The translations under genes were made by a program, and so were the position numbers. Positions 1 to 7,282 of a DNA stretch of 37,088 nucleotides are shown piece after piece; positions within the stretch are counted from its first letter, which is position 1, and every line of letters begins with the position of its first letter. The notes beneath the pieces are model-generated. The model did not search any database and was not told the origin of the DNA. It was given only the letters and a program-made list of their open reading frames with translations. This stretch comes from an uncultured Alphaproteobacteria bacterium (GTDB taxonomy: Bacteria; Pseudomonadota; Alphaproteobacteria; HIMB59), in NCBI GenBank assembly GCA_902509695.1, contig CABWYP010000008.1, positions 1 to 37,088 on the forward strand, read 5' to 3'.

Positions 1-1
1 T

Positions 2-727
2 GAAAAAAACTTTACTCTTGCTTTAGAGGGAAGCCTCAAAAGACTACAAACAGATTACATTGATTTGTATCAACTTCATTGGCCAGAGAGGAACACTAAT
101 TTTTTTGGAAAGCTAGGATATGTTAGTCAAAACGAAGAGGCAAAATGGACTCCGTTTGAAGAAATTTTAGAAACAGCACAAAAATTTATTAAACAAGGAA
201 AAATCAGATATCTAGGGTTATCAAATGAAACACCTTATGGCTTATCTAGTTATATAAACTTATCAAGCTATAAAAACTTACCAAGAGTCATGTCTGTTCA
301 AAATCCATACAGCCTTTTGAATAGAACTTATGAAGTGGGTATGTCTGAAATCTCTATAAGAGATCAAGTAGGTTTGCTTGCATATTCACCATTAGCCTGC
401 GGAATACTTACAGGTAAATATAGAAATTCTCAAAAGCCTGAGGGTGCTCGATTAACAATGTGGGAAGACTGGTTGAGGTATTCTAGTGAGAGATCCCTAC
501 GCGCTACAGAAGAATATTACAAAATAGCTGAGAGAAATAATTTAACCCTGACACAACTATCATTGGCATTTGTAAATCAACAAGATTTTGTGACAAGCAA
601 TATCATTGGAGCTACAAAAATATCTCAACTCAAAGAAAATATTGAATCTGTAAATATTAAATTATCTAAGGAGGTTTTAAGTGACATTAATCAAGTTCAT
701 GAAAACAACCCCTCACCGGCACCATAA
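2..727 (+). CDS. tas: Aldo/keto reductase, Tas-like (5' end outside window)
   Basis: This is the C-terminal two thirds of an NADP-dependent aldo/keto reductase. The reading frame is open back to base 2, so the true start lies upstream of the window. Frame 2 reads SLKRLQTDYIDLYQLHWP, the classic AKR stretch leading to the substrate-pocket His. It continues with FGKLGY, GKIRYLGLSNETPYG, QNPYSLLNR, LLAYSPLACGILTGKY and GATKISQLKENI, and ends in PAP. From memory these match E. coli Tas closely, including the FGKLGY insertion and the PAP end. The catalytic Asp/Tyr/Lys region is not in the window except for the His segment. The protein is cytosolic and the physiological substrate is unknown. It is followed after 8 bases by the pterin dehydratase gene on the same strand, probably one transcript. 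Confidence 0.9.
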   Translation, partial: EKNFTLALEGSLKRLQTDYIDLYQLHWPERNTNFFGKLGYVSQNEEAKWTPFEEILETAQKFIKQGKIRYLGLSNETPYGLSSYINLSSYKNLPRVMSVQNPYSLLNRTYEVGMSEISIRDQVGLLAYSPLACGILTGKYRNSQKPEGARLTMWEDWLRYSSERSLRATEEYYKIAERNNLTLTQLSLAFVNQQDFVTSNIIGATKISQLKENIESVNIKLSKEVLSDINQVHENNPSPAP

Positions 728-735
728 AAATTTCT

Positions 736-978
736 ATGTCTGAGTGGCCTAAAGATAAAAAAGAGAGAATATTCAAGGTATTTAAATTTAAAAATTATAG
801 GCAAAGCTTTGCTTTTGTTACTCAAATAGCGATGTTGGCTGAAAAAAAGAACCACCATCCTGAGATAATTTTAGACTATGGTAAAGTTACGGTGTCTCTT
901 ATTTCGCATGATGTTAATGCTATAACTCAAAGAGATCTAGATTTAGCAAATCAAATCGATAAACTTTATAACAAATGA
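736..978 (+). CDS. phhB: 4a-hydroxytetrahydrobiopterin dehydratase (pterin carbinolamine dehydratase)
   Basis: This is a small cytosolic enzyme of the PCD/DCoH family, which dehydrates 4a-hydroxy-tetrahydropterin to recycle the pterin cofactor of aromatic amino-acid hydroxylases. In proteins lacking such a hydroxylase it may help molybdopterin enzymes. The 80-residue product carries the family signature KKNHHPEI around residues 36-43, with the paired histidines of the active site. It also has the FxFKNYRQSFAFVTQIAMLAE helix before it and VTVSLISHDVNAITQRDLDLA after it. It is somewhat shorter than usual (about 95-110 residues), missing the N-terminal strand region. The start is ATG at 736. The last codons overlap the next gene by an ATGA junction, so the two are translationally coupled. 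No hydroxylase is in the window. Confidence 0.88.
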   Translation: MSEWPKDKKERIFKVFKFKNYRQSFAFVTQIAMLAEKKNHHPEIILDYGKVTVSLISHDVNAITQRDLDLANQIDKLYNK

Positions 979-1373
979 TTTACCTTATAGGTATCCCAGG
1001 TCTGATCCCATTTTATCTTTGTTTTTACAACATAGACTTAATTTTTTTGGATTTTGATAAGCAAATGTTTATCCACTATTCAACGGTTATTCTATCTTTT
1101 TTAGGTGCAGTATACTGGGGAGTGTATTTACAATCCAAAAATAATATCGCAATTTTATTTAGTGTTTGTCCTGCAATATATGCTTTTTTTGTTTTGGCAA
1201 TGGATTTTAAATTTGATGAAACAGTTGGACTTTTTATTATCGGTTATTTCATTGTTTTATGTTTTGATTTCTTTTTTTATTTTAAAGAAAAAATTATACA
1301 AACAGATTATTTCATTTTAAGACTCATTTTAACTGCAGGAATAGCTCCAGCACATATCTTATATATTTTTTAA
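975..1373 (+). CDS. DUF3429-like integral membrane protein
   Basis: This is a 132-residue hydrophobic protein with about four predicted membrane spans (roughly residues 2-24, 34-51, 57-76 and 85-103, plus a C-terminal hydrophobic end). The segment YSTVILSFLGAVYWG is typical of the DUF3429 family, in which a short helix with a conserved Gly-x-x-x-Trp follows the first span. The function of that family is not known. The start ATG overlaps the phhB stop (ATGA), so it is probably translated with it. It ends five bases before the convergent chrR-like gene. Assignment to DUF3429 rests on recognition of this motif and the topology only. Confidence 0.7.
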   Translation: MIYLIGIPGLIPFYLCFYNIDLIFLDFDKQMFIHYSTVILSFLGAVYWGVYLQSKNNIAILFSVCPAIYAFFVLAMDFKFDETVGLFIIGYFIVLCFDFFFYFKEKIIQTDYFILRLILTAGIAPAHILYIF

Positions 1374-1378
1374 TTAAA

Positions 1379-1990
1379 TTAATTAGCTATTAAATTTAAA
1401 AGCTTACCAAATTTCCCAGAAAATTTGATTTTACCATGAGTATAAGCTAGACCAATGCAACCAGTTTGAGCGTGCCCCACTGGGGTGTGGTGGTGATCAT
1501 CACTTCTAACTTGAACGGTGCCTTGATTGTAATTGCCATACTCATCACTGTACGATCCATGTAAAACTAAAAAACTTTCATTACCTTCATGTGTATGTTG
1601 TGGAATTTTAGCACCAGGCATAACATGAATTAACTCTAGTTTTTCATTTTTATCTTTAGGAAGCACGGATGCAATCTTTACATCTTTAAAAGATTTCCAT
1701 TTAAGCTTTTTATTTAACAAGTGACTTTGCAGAGTTCTTGGTAATTGACTTAAGAAAGGATCATGTGAAACTTCTGCTTTAGCTTTTTTCTTCACTTGAG
1801 CAGTGTTAATAACTTTCATCCAAAGGTCTTCGGAGATATCTGTTGGCTCTACTTTATTTAAAAAGTATCCTGCAATTTCATCTTTAGCCATATTAGTGAG
1901 TCTATTCTCAGGTACAATTTCCCCTAAGCATTGTTGAAATAACAAGCTAGCAGGGGTGTCAGCAGGATTTGTTAGTATTTCGAATGTCAT
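1379..1990 (-). CDS. chrR: ChrR-like cupin anti-sigma factor
   Basis: This is the probable partner and inhibitor of the ECF sigma factor encoded 11 bases upstream in the same operon. The C-terminal half (residues about 100-195) is a cupin of the ChrR type. The likely metal ligands are visible as QHTH (H132, H134), E138 and H168 in HHHTP, in the same order as the cupin zinc site of Rhodobacter sphaeroides ChrR. In that family the protein holds the sigma factor until singlet oxygen or related stress releases it. The N-terminal half is unusual: the family's zinc-binding anti-sigma motif (His...HxxxCxxC) is not present, and only one Cys (C21) occurs there. An AGAGA-type ribosome site precedes the ATG at 1990. 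It is convergent with the DUF3429 gene. Confidence 0.82.
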   Translation of the reverse strand: MTFEILTNPADTPASLLFQQCLGEIVPENRLTNMAKDEIAGYFLNKVEPTDISEDLWMKVINTAQVKKKAKAEVSHDPFLSQLPRTLQSHLLNKKLKWKSFKDVKIASVLPKDKNEKLELIHVMPGAKIPQHTHEGNESFLVLHGSYSDEYGNYNQGTVQVRSDDHHHTPVGHAQTGCIGLAYTHGKIKFSGKFGKLLNLIAN

Positions 1991-2001
1991 TTGTATCTCT
2001 T

Positions 2002-2598
2002 TTAATTAAGCATACTATCTACATTATTATTTAGATTAGCCATACTTCCATCTTGTTCCAATTTGCCGCGGATTTTTTCTAATGCTAATCGAATTCTAGA
2101 CTTAACTGTGCCTAGGGGAATTTTTGTGATTTCTGCAATTTCGCCATGAGATTTTTCTTCAAAAAAGTTCATCTTTAATAGATTTAGTTGATCTGGGGGA
2201 AGATCGTCTAGATATTGTGCTACCATCTCAAATTTTTGATCATGTTCTATATTTTCATCAGCTTTAGACTCAACAGGTGGCAATACAGCAGTATCTATGT
2301 CTTCTAATATGGCTTTTCTAGATTTTCTTAAAATATCAATTTTCTTGTTTCTGGCAATTGTGTAAATCCAAGTGCTGGGAGAGGCCACTTTTGGGTCATA
2401 ATAATCAGCCTTCGTCCATATTATCGTCATAGTTTCTTGAATAATTTCCTCTGCAATGGCCTCATCGGCTCCTGATTTCATTAAAAAAGATTTAAGCCTA
2501 GGACTAAAATAATCAAAAATTTTTTTAAAACTGCCAATATCTTGGCTTTCGGCGACATTAGCCAATGCCTCCACAAAAGGGTTTTTTACCTTAACCAT
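2002..2598 (-). CDS. rpoE: ECF RNA polymerase sigma factor (RpoE/EcfG-like group paired with ChrR)
   Basis: This is an extracytoplasmic-function sigma factor that directs RNA polymerase to stress promoters. Region 2 is seen as AEEIIQETMTIIWTKADYYDP and STWIYTIARNKKIDILRK, and region 4 as LPPDQLNLLKMNFFEEKSHGEIA followed by the helix-turn-helix IPLGTVKSRIRLALEKIR. Its length (198 residues from the chosen start) is normal. I prefer the ATG at 2598. A GTG nine bases further out (2607) is in frame with an AGAG eight bases before it, so the start is not certain. It lies first in the operon with the ChrR-like gene, which supports a reactive-oxygen or membrane stress role. It is divergent from the IalB-like gene with a 75-base shared promoter region. 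Confidence 0.9.
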   Translation of the reverse strand: MVKVKNPFVEALANVAESQDIGSFKKIFDYFSPRLKSFLMKSGADEAIAEEIIQETMTIIWTKADYYDPKVASPSTWIYTIARNKKIDILRKSRKAILEDIDTAVLPPVESKADENIEHDQKFEMVAQYLDDLPPDQLNLLKMNFFEEKSHGEIAEITKIPLGTVKSRIRLALEKIRGKLEQDGSMANLNNNVDSMLN

Positions 2599-2673
2599 AA
2601 TCTCCACGTATTATTCTCTATTTATTATTTTAAAAATCAATCTTAATTGGTATATTCGTTCATCAATTTTTAG

Positions 2674-3153
2674 ATGATTAAAAAAATATTCATATCTTTT
2701 GTCATGCTGCTTCTATTAAAAGGCAGTCTTCTAGCGCATGAGTTATCCATGGGCAAACATGATCATGGTAAATGGACATTAAAAAAAGTTGGCAATAGTG
2801 CTTGTTCAATTTTCCAAATCCCGGTTAAAGAGACCGGCAAATACACATCTAGAGGAACAGTTTTATTTTATGTGTTTAAAGAGGGAAATGCTGAATACGT
2901 TCGCATCGATGCCGGATATCCTTACGATCCTGATAAGTATGTCAAAGTCAGTATTGATAATATTAATTACCAGTTCTTTGGAGAAGACGACTCCGCTTGG
3001 TCCATGAAAGATGACAGTATTATAATTAATGGTATGAAAGCTGGAAAAAGCATGACCGTTGTCGGATACTCTAAAAGAGGAACGGAGACAATTGATACCT
3101 ATACACTTATTGGTTTCACCAAAGCTTATAACTCACTTCAACAAGATTGTTAA
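2674..3153 (+). CDS. Invasion-associated locus B (IalB)-like periplasmic protein
   Basis: This is a 159-residue exported protein. Residues 1-21 form a Sec signal peptide (MIKKIFISFVMLLLLKGSLLA then HE). The mature part matches the IalB family common in Alphaproteobacteria: KWTLKK near the start, a Cys in SACSIF, then AGYPYDPDKYVKVSIDN, AWSMKDDS, MKAGKSMTVVGYSKRGTETIDTYTLIGFTKA, and a final Cys that could pair with the first. The GTxxRGTxTxDTYxLxGF pattern is the best family marker. IalB of Bartonella was linked to erythrocyte invasion, but most family members are free-living periplasmic proteins of unknown role. It is divergent from the sigma/chrR operon, so it could be a target of that sigma factor. 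argG follows after four bases. Confidence 0.78.
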   Translation: MIKKIFISFVMLLLLKGSLLAHELSMGKHDHGKWTLKKVGNSACSIFQIPVKETGKYTSRGTVLFYVFKEGNAEYVRIDAGYPYDPDKYVKVSIDNINYQFFGEDDSAWSMKDDSIIINGMKAGKSMTVVGYSKRGTETIDTYTLIGFTKAYNSLQQDC

Positions 3154-3157
3154 TTAG

Positions 3158-4351
3158 ATGAAAACAAAAATTGTTTTAGCATATTCGGGTGGTCTTGACA
3201 CCAGTGTAATTTTAAAGTGGCTTCAAACTGAATACAATGCTGATGTGATTGCCTATGCTGCTGATTTAGGTCAAGGCGCAGAGCTAACTGAAGCAAAAGT
3301 GAAGGCAAAAAAATTAGGTGCAAAAAAAATCTATATTGAAAATTTAAAAGAAGAATTTGTTCGTGACTATGTTTTTCCTATGTTTCGTTGTAATACAATT
3401 TATGAGGGTGAATATTTACTTGGTACATCTATCGCAAGACCTTTGATTGCAAAAAGGCAAATAGAAATTGCTAAAAAAGAAAAAGCTAATGCTGTTTCGC
3501 ATGGTGCAACAGGAAAAGGAAACGATCAAGTGAGGTTTGAATTTTCTTACTATGCGCTCGATCCTAAAATTAAAGTGATTGCCCCTTGGAGAGAGTGGGA
3601 TCTTTCTTCTAGAACAAAACTCCTTGATTTTGCAGCGAAAAACAAAATACCTATTATGAAACACAACCGAACCGAGTCACCTTATAGTGTTGATGCAAAT
3701 GTCTTACATCGATCAGCTGAAGGAAAAATATTAGAAGACCCATGGAAAAGACCTCCAGAAAATGTATTTGGTATTTCTAAAAGCCCTCAAGCAGCACCTA
3801 ACAAAGAAACAGTTATCACCATTCAATTTAAAAATGGCGACCCCATCGCTATTAATGGGAAAAAACTCTCACCTTTTAATTTATTAGAAAAGCTAAACAA
3901 ATTGGGTGCTTCTAATGGAATTGGAAGAGTAGATATCGTTGAAAATAGATATGTGGGAATAAAGTCCAGAGGGGTTTATGAAACACCAGGGGGGACAATT
4001 CTCCTAAAGGCACACCGCGCCATGGAGAGTATTACTTTGGATAGAGAAGAGGTATTCACAAAAGATGAGATCATGCCTAAGTATGCAAGGCTTGTTTATA
4101 ATGGTTATTGGTTTGCACCTGAGAGAGTGATGATGCAAAAAGCAATTGACGCAACACAAAAAAGAGTTAACGGTGAAGTGAAGCTCGTCCTATATAAAGG
4201 TAATGTAATTGTCACTGGCAGAAAATCACCCAACAGTCTTTATGATGAAGACCTTGCTACATTCGAGTCTTCTAATTATGATCAAAGAGATGCCGAGGGT
4301 TTTATTAAGCTTAATGCTTTGAGACTAAAAAAAAATAAGCTTAAATTCTAG
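3158..4351 (+). CDS. argG: Argininosuccinate synthase
   Basis: This enzyme catalyses the ATP-dependent condensation of citrulline and aspartate to argininosuccinate, the penultimate step of arginine biosynthesis, in the cytosol. The N-terminal ATP pyrophosphatase motif AYSGGLDTS (residues 8-16) is intact. So are [13 protein letters not shown] (aspartate/citrulline site), [14 protein letters not shown] and the C-terminal [14 protein letters not shown] segment. The length of 397 residues is normal for the family. It starts four bases after the IalB-like gene on the same strand. Its 3' end overlaps the convergent NTF2-like gene by 11 bases, with no separate terminator visible. argH and other arginine genes are not in the window. 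Confidence 0.97.
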   Translation: MKTKIVLAYSGGLDTSVILKWLQTEYNADVIAYAADLGQGAELTEAKVKAKKLGAKKIYIENLKEEFVRDYVFPMFRCNTIYEGEYLLGTSIARPLIAKRQIEIAKKEKANAVSHGATGKGNDQVRFEFSYYALDPKIKVIAPWREWDLSSRTKLLDFAAKNKIPIMKHNRTESPYSVDANVLHRSAEGKILEDPWKRPPENVFGISKSPQAAPNKETVITIQFKNGDPIAINGKKLSPFNLLEKLNKLGASNGIGRVDIVENRYVGIKSRGVYETPGGTILLKAHRAMESITLDREEVFTKDEIMPKYARLVYNGYWFAPERVMMQKAIDATQKRVNGEVKLVLYKGNVIVTGRKSPNSLYDEDLATFESSNYDQRDAEGFIKLNALRLKKNKLKF

Positions 4352-4727
4352 GACCAATGTTTCCTTCAGCTAAGTGAAGTGTATCAATTCTCTCTTCAAT
4401 TCTATAAATTTTATTTTCTTCGTTGTAGTAAAGAAAGTGTATATCCCATAAGTCATCTATAGTAGAAGACTTGCCTCTTGATGTAGTGATAAAAACTCTC
4501 TCTTCTTTATCATGATAAACTTTTTCAATAGTCTCACTCCAATGAGGAAAAGATTTTGCTAAATGTTCAAAAAGTTTAGGAATATCTTTTTTTCCATAAA
4601 TTCCAGCAGCAATATGTTTTGGGTGTAATACGAGTTTAAAATCATCAGTGCAATATTTAAAAAATTCATCAATATTATGATCCACTAATACTAAACTAAA
4701 TATTTTCTTTATTTCTTCTTTATTCAT
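4341..4727 (-). CDS. NTF2-like (SnoaL/DUF4440-type) small protein
   Basis: This is a 128-residue soluble protein from the ATG at 4727; a TTG three codons upstream is also in frame. The pattern is that of the NTF2/SnoaL cone fold. An N-terminal helix pair ([30 protein letters not shown] by composition) is followed by strands containing [23 protein letters not shown], then [26 protein letters not shown] and [19 protein letters not shown]. The last stretch, in which the field ends in an acidic-basic strand pair, is typical of the family. Such proteins may be enzymes (isomerases, dehydratases) or simple ligand binders, and no specific function can be read. It converges on argG with an 11-base overlap and stands alone. 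Confidence 0.6.
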   Translation of the reverse strand: MNKEEIKKIFSLVLVDHNIDEFFKYCTDDFKLVLHPKHIAAGIYGKKDIPKLFEHLAKSFPHWSETIEKVYHDKEERVFITTSRGKSSTIDDLWDIHFLYYNEENKIYRIEERIDTLHLAEGNIGPRI

Positions 4728-4772
4728 TAGGTTCAAGAATAGAGAAAATAAAAATTTTATCTAATGATAAGT

Positions 4773-7199
4773 TTAACCGTGTGTGAGGAAATAGTCAGAA
4801 ATACCAAGCTCCATAAGATCAGCTATGGTGCTAATTATTTTATCTTTATGCTCAGGGCCAACAAGAATTCTATACATTACAGGATCAGACACCATTGTGG
4901 GCACAACCTCGACAGTCGTCCCGAGTTTACTGGAGACATCCTCTGCAACCCTTTGAGATACATTTTCTTTCCTGAAGGCACCAATCTGAATATACGCAGA
5001 TTTTGTCGGGCTATAAGAAGTTACTGACTCAATCTTCTCATTTAAACTATCTTGGAGAGCCCCTACTATAACTGTCTTATTAGGTTTAGGCTTAGACTTA
5101 AACTCAAAACTAGACTCTGAAATTTCTTCAATAACTTCTGCTCTAGCATCAATCTCTTTTGAGTTAATAGCTTCAATTAACTCATCTAATAACTCTTCAT
5201 TAATACTTTCATCAAGCTTCACAATTTCAGATAGTTTTTGTTCAATAGCTTTATTTAATGCGTTTAGCTGGTCCTCATTAATGGGGATATCTTCTTTGAT
5301 TTCTAAATCAGAGTTACCATTTTCATTAGGCTCTAGCTCTAATTTAGGTCCACCTAGTGTAAGATCCCATGTTAAAGTAAAACTTTCAGAAAGAGAGACA
5401 ACATCATTGCTTGCCTCAAGAGTGATATCCAATGCTCCCGTAGTTTGAGGCGGGTTACCTAAGAATTTATGTTGTGATGGTAGAAACACAATCCATTGAG
5501 GAAGAACATCGCCATTAGAAAGTTTAGCATTATATCTGGTCTTACCACTACCTTCTAAGTAAAAAGTTTTTTCATCAAACTTAAATTCAAAATCAACAAA
5601 GTTATAATTAGAAAAGTTAGCATTTTCTTGAGACACCTTTGTAGTTTGAGTTAAAATTGGGTTTTGATCGTTTAAAGGTGTGGTTACAAATGCGTTATAT
5701 CTTTTAGTCCATTTATTAAGATTTTCTTCTAAGACAGTTGCAAGATCCTCATCTGAAATTTGAGATAACTCAGCAGGAACAAAATTCATGCCCACTGATG
5801 AATATAACGTTCCTAAACTGTATTGCAGTTCTGCAAAGGCGATATCATTTCTTAATCGAGACACTAACAAACTGGCCTCTTCTCTAATAATTTCTAATTC
5901 TCCAAAACGAGATATCTTTTGAGCATTAGAGATAAGATCATTTATTCTTTGAGCTACATTGAGATAATGCTTGGCATTGCTGTATTCTCGAAGGCTTTGG
6001 GCGTAATTAATATTGGCTATGTGAACTTGAGATAAAACTGCCATGGAGAGAGCAAGTCTTTGTTCTTCGATAATCTGTTCATTAATTTTATTAACTTCGT
6101 TAATGTTTCCAGCTTGAAAAATATTCAATAAATTAGCCCCAAAAACAGCCCCATATTCGGCATTATCTTTGTTCAAAAGATACTTGTTTGAGTCATAGGT
6201 CCAAGTGGCATTGAACTGCAAGGAAGGTAGTAATGAAAGCATGGATGCTCTGGCTTCTTCTGCTGTTACTTTTTCTTGGTAGCGTATCTCTAAAAGCTCC
6301 GGTCTCGAAAATAAAGCAGCCTCTTCTTGATCTTCAATATTCATATCAAGTTCGCTTAAAGGATTATCAGTTTCAATAAGAGTAAATTCTTGATCTGGCA
6401 TTAAGCCCATAAGAGTGGCTAACTGAGTTCTAGAGTCCATCAAGGCTCTTCTTTGAGTATTTAAAATTTGAGCAACATCTAATAATTCTTTTTGATAAAG
6501 CAACGCATCCATAGGAGAGCTAATTAAAAGTTCTTCAATATATTCATAATCTTCAAGAGCTTGGTTCACACGTTCCATTAAAGGATTAATCTTAGCTAAG
6601 AGTTCATCAGCAGAAAGAGTTTTCCAATAAGCATAAATAACTTCTTTGGTAAGATTATGAATTGCTTTACGTTCTAGCTCTTTTGAAATTAAATAACGAT
6701 CAGCTTGCTGACCAGCACGAACATAAGACAATCCAAAATCAAGAGCATTCCATGTAAATCCAATATCTTGAGTTCTAGAAACGGCATCTTGTGAAACTGT
6801 ATAAGAGGGCGAGGAAAGTTCATTGGCTGCTTTGTTCTCTTCGTCTTCTGTTACCATGCTCACACTCGAGGAGGCTGGGTGTTCACGTAAGACTTTATAA
6901 CCTGCATTAGCGGAGAGTTTTGGTAACATGTCAAATTTTACAACATCAATCTGTCCCTGATTCAAAGCAGAGTCCATGATGTTGATGCGCAAATCTCGAT
7001 TGTTTTTAATAGCAATGGCGATGGCCTGATATAAATCAATTTCTAATGGGGCGTTTGCAGAGGTCTCTTTTAAAAATTCATAGTCTTCTTGAGAAGATGC
7101 TTGCACATTCTCTTTTAATAGTGGATCTGGCGTCCTACTAGAGCACGCAGCCAAAGTTACTGCCAATCCTAAAAATATAAATATCCCTCTTAGTCTCAT
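4773..7199 (-). CDS. TolC-type outer-membrane lipoprotein fused to cadherin-like and SPOR domains
   Basis: This is an outer-membrane exit channel of the TolC/OEP family with an unusual C-terminal extension (808 residues; a plain TolC has about 430-500). Residues 1-19 are a lipoprotein signal ending in the lipobox LAAC, with C19 as the lipidated residue. Residues about 50-475 form two OEP repeats of long helices, with LLPSLQFNATWTY marking the second repeat. Residues about 525-615 look like a dystroglycan-type cadherin (CADG/He_PIG) domain: YNAKLSNGDVLPQWIVF, GNPPQTTGALDITLEASND. An acidic Glu-rich linker follows (about 620-730). Residues 734-808 are a SPOR domain (AYIQIGAFRKENVSQRVAE ... YRILVGPE), which in other proteins binds peptidoglycan stripped of stem peptides. 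A GGGAG ribosome site precedes the ATG. It is divergent from the giant gene and probably provides its outer-membrane exit. Confidence 0.88.
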   Translation of the reverse strand: MRLRGIFIFLGLAVTLAACSSRTPDPLLKENVQASSQEDYEFLKETSANAPLEIDLYQAIAIAIKNNRDLRINIMDSALNQGQIDVVKFDMLPKLSANAGYKVLREHPASSSVSMVTEDEENKAANELSSPSYTVSQDAVSRTQDIGFTWNALDFGLSYVRAGQQADRYLISKELERKAIHNLTKEVIYAYWKTLSADELLAKINPLMERVNQALEDYEYIEELLISSPMDALLYQKELLDVAQILNTQRRALMDSRTQLATLMGLMPDQEFTLIETDNPLSELDMNIEDQEEAALFSRPELLEIRYQEKVTAEEARASMLSLLPSLQFNATWTYDSNKYLLNKDNAEYGAVFGANLLNIFQAGNINEVNKINEQIIEEQRLALSMAVLSQVHIANINYAQSLREYSNAKHYLNVAQRINDLISNAQKISRFGELEIIREEASLLVSRLRNDIAFAELQYSLGTLYSSVGMNFVPAELSQISDEDLATVLEENLNKWTKRYNAFVTTPLNDQNPILTQTTKVSQENANFSNYNFVDFEFKFDEKTFYLEGSGKTRYNAKLSNGDVLPQWIVFLPSQHKFLGNPPQTTGALDITLEASNDVVSLSESFTLTWDLTLGGPKLELEPNENGNSDLEIKEDIPINEDQLNALNKAIEQKLSEIVKLDESINEELLDELIEAINSKEIDARAEVIEEISESSFEFKSKPKPNKTVIVGALQDSLNEKIESVTSYSPTKSAYIQIGAFRKENVSQRVAEDVSSKLGTTVEVVPTMVSDPVMYRILVGPEHKDKIISTIADLMELGISDYFLTHG

Positions 7200-7261
7200 A
7201 TCGTCTCCCGCTAAACAGTTGGTAAAATTTCATATGTTCAAAAGAGGCACAACTAGATTAG

Positions 7262-7276
7262 GGCCCAAAATGGGCC
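7262..7276. promoter_or_regulatory. Palindromic operator candidate, site 1
   Basis: GGCCCAAAATGGGCC has perfect 5-base arms around AAAAT. It lies in the 83-base divergent gap between the TolC-like gene and the giant gene and ends six bases before the giant ATG. The same 15-mer with one mismatch (on the other strand) occurs at 26291-26305, and a 12/15 match occurs at 29011-29025. All three copies are intergenic in the same gene block, so a shared regulator site is the simplest reading. As RNA it could also form a short hairpin where a ribosome site would be expected; no Shine-Dalgarno is visible for the giant gene. Confidence 0.6.
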
Positions 7277-7282
7277 GCAAAA

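Noticed and set aside
2600-2673. ECF-type promoter between the sigma factor and IalB-like genes
   Set aside because: TGAT- and TAAGA-like elements can be found, but spacing does not match the known RpoE/ChrR consensus well enough to claim a site.
4764-5027. Plus-strand open frame overlapping the end of the TolC-like gene
   Set aside because: It lies entirely opposite the SPOR domain coding sequence, which is well supported, and its translation resembles nothing.
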